Source of the DNA: Terriglobia bacterium
GTDB lineage: Bacteria; Acidobacteriota; Terriglobia; Bryobacterales; Bryobacteraceae
Assembly: GCA_020073615.1 (NCBI GenBank)
Contig: JAIQEX010000004.1
Span: forward strand, 1-64,000
Direction of reading: 5' to 3'
Length of the DNA: 64,000 nucleotides
Positions within the stretch are counted from its first letter, which is position 1; every line of letters begins with the position of its first letter. This document shows positions 44,817 to 54,058 of the stretch, piece after piece. A program made the position numbers and the translations under genes. Under the pieces are notes generated by a model. It saw only the letters and a program-made list of their open reading frames with translations, had not been told where the DNA came from and made no database searches.

Positions 44817-46046
44817 ATGAAAAGTTTCACCGAACTCACTCTCTCCGCCGTCTTACAGAAAAATCTGGTCAAGCACGGCTTTACTCAACCTACACCTGTA
44901 CAGGCGCTGGCCATCGAGCCCGCGCTGGCGGGCAACAATGTCGTCGCCACGGCGCAAACCGGCACGGGAAAGACGCTCGCCTTCGTTCTTCCGATGATTC
45001 AATCGCTGCTCCAGGAGCCGCGGCCGAGCGGCCTCCGCGCCCTGGTGCTGAGCCCCACGCGGGAGCTCGCCATACAGACTCACGAAACCTTCACCAAAAT
45101 GGCGGCGGGCACCGGCCTGCGGGCCGCGATCGTGGTCGGCGGGCTCGGCGAAAACCCGCAATTGCAGTCCATTCGCAAGGGCGCGCAAGTGGCCATCGCC
45201 ACGCCGGGGCGGCTGTGCGATTTCCTCACGCGCAATCTGGTCAGGCTCGGCGCCGTCAGCCTGCTGGTGCTGGATGAGGCCGACCGCATGCTGGATATGG
45301 GCTTCCTGCCGAGCATCCGGCGAATCATGGCCGAAACCCCGGCGGGCCGCCAGACGCTGTTCTTCTCGGCCACCATCGAATCGTCGGTCAAACACCTGGT
45401 GGAAACGCACGTGCCCCACGCCGTGCGAATCGAAGTGGGCTCCACCACCAAGCCCATCGAGCAGGTGGACCTGCACTTCTACGAAGTCGAGCAGGATCGC
45501 AAACTCGGGCTGCTCGAAGACATGCTGCGACAGGAGGCGGGCTCGTTCCTGGTGTTCGCGCGGACCAAGCACGGCGCCGACCGGCTGGCGAAGAAGCTGG
45601 CGCAAGGCGGCGTGAAGACGGCGGCCATCCACGGCGACCGCAGCCAGAGCCAGCGCAACATGGCGCTCGCCGGATTTCAGGAAGGGCGCTACCGCGTCCT
45701 GGTGGCCACCGACGTGGCGGCGCGCGGCATACACGTGGAAGGCATCTCCCACGTGGTGAACTACGACTTGCCGCAAGTGCCCGAGGACTTCATCCACCGC
45801 GTGGGCCGCACGGGGCGCATGGGCGCGGCGGGAACGGCATCGACCTTCGGCACGCGCGCGGAGCGCAGCGAAGTTTCCCGGATCGAGCGGACCTTGGCCA
45901 TACGGCTGGACCGGCGCAACGTGTCCGCGGATGTGGCGCGCGAGCAGGGCGGGATGGCCGGACTGGTGGAACTGCCGGCCCCATCGCGGCGCCCGGCCCG
46001 ATTGGTATTCTCTTCCCGCCGGCGTCCCGTGCGCCGCGCGGTGTGA
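44817..46046 (+). CDS. DEAD-box ATP-dependent RNA helicase (RhlE-like)
   Basis: 409 residues. All core motifs are seen: Q-motif F-T-Q-P-T-P-V-Q, A-Q-T-G-T-G-K-T, P-T-R-E-L-A, D-E-A-D, S-A-T, and in domain 2 F-A-R-T-K-H-G-A-D-R-L and H-R-V-G-R-T-G-R. The C-terminal tail is short and basic. Likely works in ribosome assembly or mRNA turnover, often at low temperature. Start at the ATG at 44817, 77 bp after trpE(G). Confidence 0.94.
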   Translation: MKSFTELTLSAVLQKNLVKHGFTQPTPVQALAIEPALAGNNVVATAQTGTGKTLAFVLPMIQSLLQEPRPSGLRALVLSPTRELAIQTHETFTKMAAGTGLRAAIVVGGLGENPQLQSIRKGAQVAIATPGRLCDFLTRNLVRLGAVSLLVLDEADRMLDMGFLPSIRRIMAETPAGRQTLFFSATIESSVKHLVETHVPHAVRIEVGSTTKPIEQVDLHFYEVEQDRKLGLLEDMLRQEAGSFLVFARTKHGADRLAKKLAQGGVKTAAIHGDRSQSQRNMALAGFQEGRYRVLVATDVAARGIHVEGISHVVNYDLPQVPEDFIHRVGRTGRMGAAGTASTFGTRAERSEVSRIERTLAIRLDRRNVSADVAREQGGMAGLVELPAPSRRPARLVFSSRRRPVRRAV

Positions 46047-46103
46047 AGTTCCGCTTTCAGCGATCGGCTCTCCGCTTTCGGTCTCCCCGGCGGGGCGGCG
46101 CTT

Positions 46104-47624
46104 TCAACCAGTCACCGCCAGTTCATACAGGTACTCCACGTGGGACCGCACCGCTCCGTCGATTCCCTGAACCTTCGGATTGGCCGACTCCATCACGTAG
46201 TACTCGTCCGGCGCGTGGGCTCCGCTGCCGTGTCCCAGACCGAAGTGGCCCGCCGGCAGCCTCAGCGGTTCACCGGTGAACACATAGCCCGGCCAGGAGC
46301 CGGCCAGCCGCGGCCAGAAGACCGGGTCGAGACCGTGGCGCCGGTACACCGCGGCTTGCGCCCGGATCAGGCTGGAGGCGGCGGGCGTGGTGGTCGGATC
46401 GTATCCGCCCGTCATGTTCACCTCGATGTCTCCGAATCCACGACGGGCCAGATGCGCTTTGAGCGCGGCGAGGGCGCCGGCGGCAGTCATGTCCGGCACC
46501 AGCCGCAGATCCAGCTTCGCCGCCGCGCGGTGCGGCAGAATGGTCTTGCCGCCCGGCCCGGTGTATCCGCCAACCAGCCCCTCGATATTCACCGTAGGGC
46601 GTCCGGCGAGCAGCTCCAGGGACTCCAGCCAATCCACGTCGTGGACCCAATGCTCCACGCCCATCTGCCGTTTGGCGACTTCCTCGCTCTGGCGCCGCGC
46701 CCCTTCCCGAATCAGCGCTTTCTCATCGGCCGTAAGCGGGCGCGCCTGGTCTGCGAAACCTTCGATGGCCGGCGTGTGGCCGTCGGGCGCCACCAGGGTC
46801 GCGAGCGCCTGCACCAGGTGCCACGCGGGGCTGTCTACGCGCGCCTCATTGCTCGAGTGCAGATCCTGCCGGGGCCCGCGATGCCAGCGCTCGCCGCTCG
46901 CCACCAGCTCCAGCTCGACGACCCCCTTGGCTCCCAGGTTGATGGTCACCGAGCCATCCAGCGCCTGCATCGGCATGGGCATATATATGCCCGAGCACTT
47001 GCCGAGCGCCGCCAGAGTCTCCGGATTCCGGATCACCTGCGGGAAGTGCGGCGAGCCGATCTCTTCCTCGCCCTCCGCCACAAATACGAGGTTCACGGGA
47101 AGTTTCCGGCCGGCGGCCCGGAAGGCGTGCAGGGCGGCGAGCCACGTCGCTTCCGGTCCCTTTTGGTTGACCGCGCCGCGGCCGATCAGCACCTTTCCGA
47201 GTCCGGGCTTGTCCACTAGGGCCGCGTCGAACGGCGGCGACGACCATTCCGCGGGATCGGCCTGCTTGACGTCGTACATGAAATAAATGCCGATGGTTCG
47301 CGCCGCGCCCGCGTCGAGCGTGGCGAAGACGCCCGGGTGCCCATCGGTCGGCGCTTTGGCCACCTTGCCGAATCCGGCCTCGCGCAGCAGGCGTATCATG
47401 TGGTCGCACCCCTCGGTCATGCCCCGGTTCTCGGCGGCGATCGAGGGTTGCCGGATCCAGTCCTGCAGCCGATGGATCGCTTCGTCATGGCGCTTCTCGA
47501 TCTCCGCCTGAATCGCCTTCAGATCGGCCTCATCGGCCGCAGGCGCGCGCCGCGCGGAAGCCCACACCGCCGCGGCGGCGGCCGTCCGCTCAAAAAATTG
47601 CCGCCGGCTCAATGGTGAAAACAT
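46104..47624 (-). CDS. Secreted M20-family metallohydrolase with altered metal ligands
   Basis: 506 residues. A Tat-type signal (S-R-R-Q-F-F, then an Ala-rich stretch) is followed by an M20 fold. The E-G-E-E-E-I-G segment at residues 184-190 supplies the catalytic Glu. The first ligand, normally G-H-x-D, reads F-M-Y-D-V with M116 in place of His, and the bridging Asp of D-x-K-G is N153 in V-N-Q-K-G-P. Another H-S-S segment and the C-terminal G-A-H-A-P-D-E are present. It may bind one metal, or use different chemistry, or be a sub-family with its own ligands. Confidence 0.85.
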   Translation of the reverse strand: MFSPLSRRQFFERTAAAAAVWASARRAPAADEADLKAIQAEIEKRHDEAIHRLQDWIRQPSIAAENRGMTEGCDHMIRLLREAGFGKVAKAPTDGHPGVFATLDAGAARTIGIYFMYDVKQADPAEWSSPPFDAALVDKPGLGKVLIGRGAVNQKGPEATWLAALHAFRAAGRKLPVNLVFVAEGEEEIGSPHFPQVIRNPETLAALGKCSGIYMPMPMQALDGSVTINLGAKGVVELELVASGERWHRGPRQDLHSSNEARVDSPAWHLVQALATLVAPDGHTPAIEGFADQARPLTADEKALIREGARRQSEEVAKRQMGVEHWVHDVDWLESLELLAGRPTVNIEGLVGGYTGPGGKTILPHRAAAKLDLRLVPDMTAAGALAALKAHLARRGFGDIEVNMTGGYDPTTTPAASSLIRAQAAVYRRHGLDPVFWPRLAGSWPGYVFTGEPLRLPAGHFGLGHGSGAHAPDEYYVMESANPKVQGIDGAVRSHVEYLYELAVTG

Positions 47625-47746
47625 GGGTGTACTCTAGCAGATTCTGAGCGACGGTTCAGGAAAAGGACCGTGCCCGCCGCCGCCTCAGCTCAGCCAACCG
47701 ATTCTGCCTCCGCCATGGTTCGCTGTGGCTCCCAAAGAACCATGAG

Positions 47747-50224
47747 CTATTCGCAGCGCAACGCGCTATTGGGATCGAGGCGGATGGCGCGGAGCGCGGG
47801 GATATACGAAGCGAGCAGCGCGACGATAGAAAGAAGCACAGACGCGCCGGCGAATGTGATTGGGTCCGTGGCGCCGACTCCGAAAAGGAGACTGGACAAA
47901 AGGCGCGTGATGACGAAGGATGCGGCAACGCCGATGGCCACGCCGAGAACCGCGAGCCGGGCGCCTTCGCCCACCATCAGAAGCAGAACGTTGCTTCGCT
48001 GCGCGCCGAGCGCCATGCGAATGCCGATCTCCTGGGTGCGGCGCGTGACCGAGAAGGCCACAACGCCGTAAATGCCAACCGCCGCAAGGGCGAGCGCAGC
48101 GGCGGCAAATAATCCTACAAGAAGAAGCAGAAAACGGCGATCCGCGAGCCAGCCGCCCATTTCCTTCGCGAAGGTGGAGAATTTGACGGGAACATCGGGA
48201 GCGAGATCGTGGAAAATGCCGCGCGCGGCGGAAACGATCTCTCCGGGCGGTGCGGCGCTGCGCATCAGGATGGTGGGCGTTGAATTGGCGTTCATTCCGC
48301 GTTGGCGGTAATCGACGTAAATGATCGGACTCGGGGGAAAATCCAGGCCGCGCGCGCGAACATCGCCGGCGACGCCAACGATCGTGAGCGGCTTCGAGTT
48401 GCCGTCCATATTACCGAAATAGATCGCCTGACCGATGGGGTCCTGATTGGGCCAGCGCTGGCGAGCCAGGGATTCGCTGACCACCGCAACATGCGGCGAA
48501 TTCCAATCGTCCTGTTCGCCGAACATCCGTCCGCGGATCAGCGGAATGCCCATCGTGCGGAAGTACGCTTCCCCAGCGACGCAATAATCGGCGTGTCCGA
48601 CTTGCGAAGGATTTTGATGAAGCCGGTTCCATTCATCGACATTGGCGGGCGGCTCTTGGCCATGGAGTATCAGGAAATCTCCGCCGGCCAGATTGTCGCC
48701 GGCCGCGACGGGAAGCGCGCCGGCCAAGCCCACCGTCTGCGCGCCGGGAATTGCGTGAAGCCGGGTCAGTATGTCTTCCAGTAGATGGACCTGCCGCGCA
48801 ATGGCGGACTGATCCATCGCGAATGCTTGCCCTTGCGGATTGGGAGGCGAAAACTCCATGGTTATCAGGTTTTGTGGGCTGAATCCAGGACTCGTGGAAA
48901 TGAGCCGCAAGAAGCTGCGGCCGAGAAGGCCCGCTCCGGCCAGGATCACCAGCGTCGTGGCAATTTCGCCGACTACCACAAAGCCGCGGAACCGCTGGCT
49001 GGCGCCCGCGCCAGTGTAACTGCGGGAGCCGGCAGTCAGTGCTTCCTGGAGATCGCCCGCAGCGGCGCGCCAGGCGGCAAAGAGCCCGAGCGAAACGGCG
49101 ACCGATACAATTGCGGCCAAAGCGAACAGCAGCACCGATGGGTTAATGGCGATACCCTGCTGCCGCGGCAGATTCGCCGGGAGAATTGCTGGAAGCATGC
49201 CGACCGCCCAAGCCGCTATCAAAATGCCGAGTACACCTCCGGCCAAGGAAAGCCAAAATGACTCCGCGAGGAACTGCTGAATGAGACGGCCGCGCCCAGC
49301 CCCCAGGGCGGCACGCAGGGCCAATTCTCTGCGGCGGGCGGAGTTGCGCGCCAAAAGCAAGCCGGCGACATTGGCGCATGCGACCAGGAGCAAGAGGCCG
49401 ACGGCTGCCAGAAGCGTCAAGAGAGCGGTCCGCACATCTCCCACCATTGCGTCGGCAAGAGGCACTACCGCGGCATCGTTGAGGTCAACCTGTTTTCCGT
49501 ACCGGTCTTGGATGCGGCGGGCAAGCGCGCTGAGATTCGCGCGTGCCTGGGCCACGGTAATCCCATCGCGGACGCGGCCGAGACCTCGCCCATTGTGCCC
49601 TGTGCGGCTGGGAAGTTCCGGAAAGAGCTCGCGCGGAATCCACGCGGCGGCGCGGGGCGGAAAATCAAAACTCTCCGGCATCACACCGACAACGGGATAG
49701 ACCGCTCCCTCCATCCTCAAGTGGATTTTGGAGAGATCCGTTGTGCCACCGAGGTATCGCTGCCAATAGCGATAGCTGACGATCGCTGCCGGCGCGCCGT
49801 GGAGGCGCTGCTCCTCGGGAGCAAAAGCGCGGCCGCGAAAGGGCTCGACACCGAGGGCTTGAAAGAAGCCGCTGGAGACTTCGGCGATGTTGACTTGCAC
49901 CGGCTCGCTGCCGCCGGAAACAGATACCAGCAGATCTTCCCATACCGCCAGGCCCGCGAACGTGCTGTTCTGAGTACGAAGATCGTCGAAATTCGGGTCC
50001 GCCAGGTTCATTCGGTGACCGTCAGGAGCCTGTTCCCACACGCGCACGATCTTTTGCGGATCCGGATAAGGAAGCGCGCGCAGCAGAACGGCGTCCACAA
50101 CAGAAAAAATTGCCGTGGATGCGCCGATGCCGAGCGCCAGCGTCAGTACTGCGGCTGCGGCAAATCCGGGAGATTTTGTGAGCACCCGCAAGCCATAGCG
50201 CAATTCGCGAAGCAACGTTTCCAT
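47747..50224 (-). CDS. ADOP-type ABC transporter permease (MacB-like, duplicated)
   Basis: 825 residues, the second ADOP in the window. N-terminal L-L-R-E-L-R-Y-G-L-R-V-L-T-K-S-P-G-F lacks the long cytoplasmic leader of the first. Two FtsX-type permease units, L-L-V-A-C-A-N-V-A-G-L-L-L-A-R-N in the first and R-T-Q-E-I-G-I-R-M-A-L-G-A near the end, give the usual layout. Start at the ATG at 50224. No PadR or ATPase gene is adjacent. Substrate unknown. Confidence 0.92.
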   Translation of the reverse strand: METLLRELRYGLRVLTKSPGFAAAAVLTLALGIGASTAIFSVVDAVLLRALPYPDPQKIVRVWEQAPDGHRMNLADPNFDDLRTQNSTFAGLAVWEDLLVSVSGGSEPVQVNIAEVSSGFFQALGVEPFRGRAFAPEEQRLHGAPAAIVSYRYWQRYLGGTTDLSKIHLRMEGAVYPVVGVMPESFDFPPRAAAWIPRELFPELPSRTGHNGRGLGRVRDGITVAQARANLSALARRIQDRYGKQVDLNDAAVVPLADAMVGDVRTALLTLLAAVGLLLLVACANVAGLLLARNSARRRELALRAALGAGRGRLIQQFLAESFWLSLAGGVLGILIAAWAVGMLPAILPANLPRQQGIAINPSVLLFALAAIVSVAVSLGLFAAWRAAAGDLQEALTAGSRSYTGAGASQRFRGFVVVGEIATTLVILAGAGLLGRSFLRLISTSPGFSPQNLITMEFSPPNPQGQAFAMDQSAIARQVHLLEDILTRLHAIPGAQTVGLAGALPVAAGDNLAGGDFLILHGQEPPANVDEWNRLHQNPSQVGHADYCVAGEAYFRTMGIPLIRGRMFGEQDDWNSPHVAVVSESLARQRWPNQDPIGQAIYFGNMDGNSKPLTIVGVAGDVRARGLDFPPSPIIYVDYRQRGMNANSTPTILMRSAAPPGEIVSAARGIFHDLAPDVPVKFSTFAKEMGGWLADRRFLLLLVGLFAAAALALAAVGIYGVVAFSVTRRTQEIGIRMALGAQRSNVLLLMVGEGARLAVLGVAIGVAASFVITRLLSSLLFGVGATDPITFAGASVLLSIVALLASYIPALRAIRLDPNSALRCE

Positions 50225-50914
50225 CCACGCCTCCGATGGGGACCGCCTTCCGGGCGACCTCAAGCGATCATACTGCAAACGTCCATTCCCGCGCGGCGCA
50301 GAGTTCTCGCCACACCGCTTGCGCCGGCCGATGCCGCGGTCCGCTCCGGCGCAACGCGCGCCGGCGGTTCTGCCGGGTCCTCTTGGCTGGTTCTGCAAGT
50401 GCCGCCGCACGCCGCAAGCGCGTCTCCGGGCGCTTGCTTGGAACCCGATCCTCCCACAGTGGTCCGCGCGTATTACCGGCGAAAGAAAACTCCAGTTCCC
50501 GCCGATGTATCGAAGCCCACTCCCGAATCAGGCGGAGCGTCTTCGACCGGGTGAGTCCGGCCGCCACCTTCCCCGTCAGATCGAACCCTGCCGGTGATCG
50601 TCACGACCGCCATCGGCACAGTCTCAGTTTACCGTGTCCGTTGGAACTGGCAGGTGAGGCCATGCGCTGCGGCGCGGGCTTCCGGATTCAGGGCGGGTCC
50701 GGGCTGAATAAGTGAAGGATCCACCCAGCCAGGATGGAGGTCCGGATTTGGGTTGCCGGGACAGCTTTGAGGTGCGTCCGCCCGCGCCAGGGCGGTGCCG
50801 CGCCGGCTACAGAAAGGTGGGAAGATGTTTTGGGGATTCTAAAGACCTTGCAAGCGCGTTAAGCTATCGGACAACTCCCCCGATGAGATTATTAGCAGCA
50901 GAGGCTTTCGAAAG
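50225..50914. other. Gene-poor gap with decayed sequence
   Basis: No intact gene is supported in this 690-base stretch. On the minus strand, about 50475-50590, a short stretch reads G-F-D-L-T-G-K-V-A-A-G-L-T-R-S-K and L-R-L-I-R-E-W-A-S-I-H-R-R-E-L-E, the C-terminal half of DUF4160-like proteins, which usually pair with DUF2442. The N-terminal half is absent. The rest shows nothing recognisable. Confidence 0.55.
50475..50590 (-). pseudogene. DUF4160-like fragment
   Basis: The frame gives L-R-L-I-R-E-W-A-S-I-H-R-R-E-L-E preceded by F-D-L-T-G, resembling the end of DUF4160 proteins. It lacks the N-terminal half and has no start of its own. Assigned by memory of the family. Confidence 0.45.
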
Positions 50915-51874
50915 GTGCTTCCGCAGAAACCACCAAGCCGACGTCCGGCGCCGAAGCCGCGTGCATCGCGGCCAATAACGACGATTCCCAGTCTATTCGC
51001 GGGTGACGGCCGGGTCCATCGCTTCGACGCCACGGAACAGGGGCGGATCGAGGACCTCTTTAGCGCAGGTGCCCGTACGTCCGCCCTGATCTGCGGGGAT
51101 ACCGATGCCGTCCTGTCAGTCCTGCCCGAATGCAGTTTCCAAAGCTGCATCACCTCTCCGCCATATTGGTCGCTCCGCGATTACAACATCCCCGGCCAGC
51201 TTGGACTTGAGGACTCGGTCTTCGCCTATATCGAGCACCTGGCCAGGGTGTTTTCCCAGGTGCGGCGGGTATTGAAGGACGACGGCACGCTCTGGCTTAA
51301 CATCGGCGACTCCTACACTTCCGGGGGCCGCACCTGGCGTGCTTCCGATAAGAAGAATCCGGTGCGCGCCATGGACGTGCGCCCTCCGACTCCTGCAGGC
51401 CTGAAACCCAAAGACCTGATTGGCGTGCCATGGCTGCTGGCCTTCGCTCTCCAGAAGGAGGGCTGGTACCTCCGGGCTGACATAATCTGGAACAAGCCCA
51501 ACTGTCAGCCGGAGAGCGTGAAGGATCGCCCCACACGGAGCCACGAGTACGTTTTTCTATTCAGCAAAAGCGAGCACTACCGCTATGACCCCGCCGGGGT
51601 GCGCGGCCCAAACGGCCGCAACATCCGCACGGTTTGGGACATCCATACGCGCCCCTATCCCGAGGCCCATTTTGCCACCTTTCCTCCAGCGCTGGTGGAG
51701 CCCTGCATCAAACTGGGATCGAGCCCTCACCAACTCATCCTCGATCCCTTCATCGGCTCCGGCACAACGGGCCTCGTGGCGCTGAAGCTGGATCGCCGAT
51801 TCGTGGGGATCGAGTTGAACCCATCCTATCTGCAAATTGCCGAAAGCCGCCTGAATGGGGATCTCATCCGGTGA
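50915..51874 (+). CDS. DNA N4-cytosine (or N6-adenine) methyltransferase of a type II R-M system
   Basis: 319 residues. Motif IV is T-S-P-P-Y-W-S-L-R-D-Y, the S-P-P-Y-W form usual in N4-cytosine methyltransferases, and motif I is D-P-F-I-G-S-G-T-T-G-L-V-A near the C-terminus, so the order is that of beta-class enzymes. Target-recognition region lies between them. The start is a GTG at 50915 with a weak ribosome site. It overlaps the endonuclease gene by 4 bp (GTGA). Open throughout. Confidence 0.9.
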   Translation: MLPQKPPSRRPAPKPRASRPITTIPSLFAGDGRVHRFDATEQGRIEDLFSAGARTSALICGDTDAVLSVLPECSFQSCITSPPYWSLRDYNIPGQLGLEDSVFAYIEHLARVFSQVRRVLKDDGTLWLNIGDSYTSGGRTWRASDKKNPVRAMDVRPPTPAGLKPKDLIGVPWLLAFALQKEGWYLRADIIWNKPNCQPESVKDRPTRSHEYVFLFSKSEHYRYDPAGVRGPNGRNIRTVWDIHTRPYPEAHFATFPPALVEPCIKLGSSPHQLILDPFIGSGTTGLVALKLDRRFVGIELNPSYLQIAESRLNGDLIR

Positions 51875-52838
51875 GCGTGACGCCGCTGAGCCCTTCGCGC
51901 CAGGTGATCTTCCATCAGATGCTGGTTGCGGCGCGCAGGACCGCGCTTATGGACGCTTTGAGCGAAGCGTTGGGCATGATCGATCCCAATCTGCTGAAGC
52001 AGCAAATCTCCCGCTATGTGCCGAAGGACGCTCAAAAACTCCTCGCCGCCGCAGGCATCCGCGACGAGCATGTGTTCCCGGTTCCCGCCATTCTGGAGCG
52101 GCAGCCCACACTGATTGGCTATTACCGCCTCCTGCTCGGTATCTCCCAGAAGCGTTTCTACCGCAAGGGCACCGATATGGGGCAGTTCAAGAGCATGGAA
52201 TCCCGCGGTCTTCTCAATCCGAGGAAGCTGCCGGATCTGGACAACTATTGCGCCGTCATGGCCCGGCATCTCGCAGAGTTGGTGCGTCAGATTTCGCCCA
52301 GGATCACGGCACGGGACGTTTCCGAGCTGCCCTTGCTTACCCTGGGCGCGCAGCTCTATGGCAGCAACAACAATGCCATCGGCAGGAGAGCGACTCTCGA
52401 CGTTTTTGTTTCGGTGGCGGAGATCGTGAAGGATTTCATCGTCAGCCAGCACGCCAAGAAGATCACGCTCATCAACGCATCGAGCGCAAAGTGGTTCTCA
52501 CGCTCAGCACCGACCCGGACATCCGCATCCAGGAGGAGTTTGAAGGTAAGCTGCGCAACAAGGTGGCCATCGAGATCAAGGGCGGAACCGGCGTAAGCAA
52601 TGCCCACAACCGCGCGGGCGAAGCGGAGAAGCCCCACCAAAAGGCCAGGAAGCAGGGTTTCAGGGACTTCTGGACACTCATTTCCAAGTCCGGCCTGAGC
52701 ATGGAGAAACTGCAGCAGGAATCGCCCACTACGAATTCATGGTTTGACGTCGCACAGGTTTTGGCGCGCGATGGCGCCGATTGGCACGACTTCCGCAGCA
52801 GGTTTGCGGGGGAGGCCGGTATTCCCCTGGATTGAGCC
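51871..52838 (+). pseudogene. Type II restriction endonuclease (XcyI-like), frameshifted
   Basis: Starts at the GTG at 51871, overlapping the methyltransferase stop. The first frame codes G-Y-Y-R-L-L-L-G-I-S-Q-K-R-F-Y and runs to K-K-I-T-L-I-N-A near 52480, then degenerates and stops at 52596. The homology continues one frame over with R-K-V-V-L-T-L-S-T-D-P-D-I-R-I-Q-E-E-F and E-I-K-G-G-T and N-A-H-N-R-A-G-E-A to the end at about 52835, fitting a one-base deletion near 52485-52495. The acidic E-x-K catalytic site lies after the shift, so the product is probably inactive. XcyI-type (CCCGGG) naming is from memory and tentative. Confidence 0.65.
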
Positions 52839-52840
52839 TC

Positions 52841-53944
52841 TCACTTCTTCTCCATCCAACTCGCCCAGTACTCCTTCCATTCCACCTGTTCCCCCGCGGG
52901 CAGCACATGGATGGGGTTTAACCCGTCGAGCATCACGGCGTACTCGTCGGTGTGCGTTTTCTTGTGCTGGTTGGCCAGCGCCTTGGGATGCGGTCCGTGG
53001 TGGATGCCGCGCGGGTGTAGCGTGCAGTATCCCGGCTTGATGTTGTCCTTGCTGAAAAAATCGCCGTCGTGGTAGAAGATGAACTCGTCGTAGTCGGTGT
53101 TGCGGTGGAAGAACGGAACGCGCATGGCCGCGGGGTCCTGCTCCAGCGGGCGCGGCAGGAACGTGCACACCACGGCGCCTTCGGTCTGAAACGTGGAGTG
53201 GGCGCTGGGCGGCAGGTGGCCGCGGTGGCTCATGATGGGGCGTATGTCGCGCATGTTGATCTTCCACACCGTAAGATCGCCCTTCCAGCCGACCACATCG
53301 ATGGGGTTGAACGGGTAGACCACCTTCGAGATCTCGTCGTCCACCTTGATGCGCACCTCCCATTCGCGATTGTCGTCGAGGTGCGGCGCGGGCTCGGGGG
53401 TCGTTACCACGCCGGGGTCGTAGAGCGCGTGGTGGCCGATGAGGCCCTTGTCGGGCGGCTCGAACTCGGTGCGCGATTGGATGATGAGGAAGAAATTGTC
53501 CTGCGTCTCCGGCAGCAGGCGGTAGGTGACCGCGCGCGGCACCACCAGATAATCGCCGGGCTCGAAGGCGAGCGGTCCGAAATCGGTCTCCATGGTTCCC
53601 TTGCCGCGATGCACGAAGATCAGCTCGTCGCCATCGGCGTTGCGGTAGTAGAACGGCATCGGTTGCGAGCGCCGCGAAACGTACAGCGTCACATCGTGGT
53701 TGCCCAGGAAGGCGACGGGCATGCCCTCGGGATCGTGGCAATCCGCCGGCGCCAGCTTGTTCAAATCGAACAGGTGCGGCCGCAGCTTCCCCTCGAAGCG
53801 AATCCAGCCCGTGGGCGGGTGCGCGTGATAGAGATGCGCGCTCTTGCCGTAGAAGCCCTTGCGCCCGTGCTCCTCTTCGTAGGTGCCCTCCGGGATGCCG
53901 ACATGCGCCTGCGATGCGAATTTCCCCTTCTTGAGTGGGTACAT
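52841..53944 (-). CDS. Homogentisate 1,2-dioxygenase-like protein
   Basis: 367 residues. A double cupin of the HmgA type. The iron-ligand and substrate segment appears as H-P-R-G-I-H-H-G-P-H-P near residue 311, with D-Y-D-E-F-I-F-Y and an N-terminal D-L-N-K-L-A-P-A-D-C-H. The enzyme opens homogentisate in tyrosine and phenylacetate degradation. It is shorter than the classical 430-residue form, so a related substrate is possible. It is transcribed in the same direction as, and downstream of, the AmmeMemoRadiSam genes, 114 bp after them. Confidence 0.88.
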   Translation of the reverse strand: MYPLKKGKFASQAHVGIPEGTYEEEHGRKGFYGKSAHLYHAHPPTGWIRFEGKLRPHLFDLNKLAPADCHDPEGMPVAFLGNHDVTLYVSRRSQPMPFYYRNADGDELIFVHRGKGTMETDFGPLAFEPGDYLVVPRAVTYRLLPETQDNFFLIIQSRTEFEPPDKGLIGHHALYDPGVVTTPEPAPHLDDNREWEVRIKVDDEISKVVYPFNPIDVVGWKGDLTVWKINMRDIRPIMSHRGHLPPSAHSTFQTEGAVVCTFLPRPLEQDPAAMRVPFFHRNTDYDEFIFYHDGDFFSKDNIKPGYCTLHPRGIHHGPHPKALANQHKKTHTDEYAVMLDGLNPIHVLPAGEQVEWKEYWASWMEKK

Positions 53945-54058
53945 ACGCCCTCCAATTACAGGATACTTGCGATGCGGCGCAAGGGGGTATAGACTTTCCC
54001 CAATCAGGGAGGGTACACGGTGTCGCGACTACCGTGGTTCTAATCGACGGGCCCTCTT

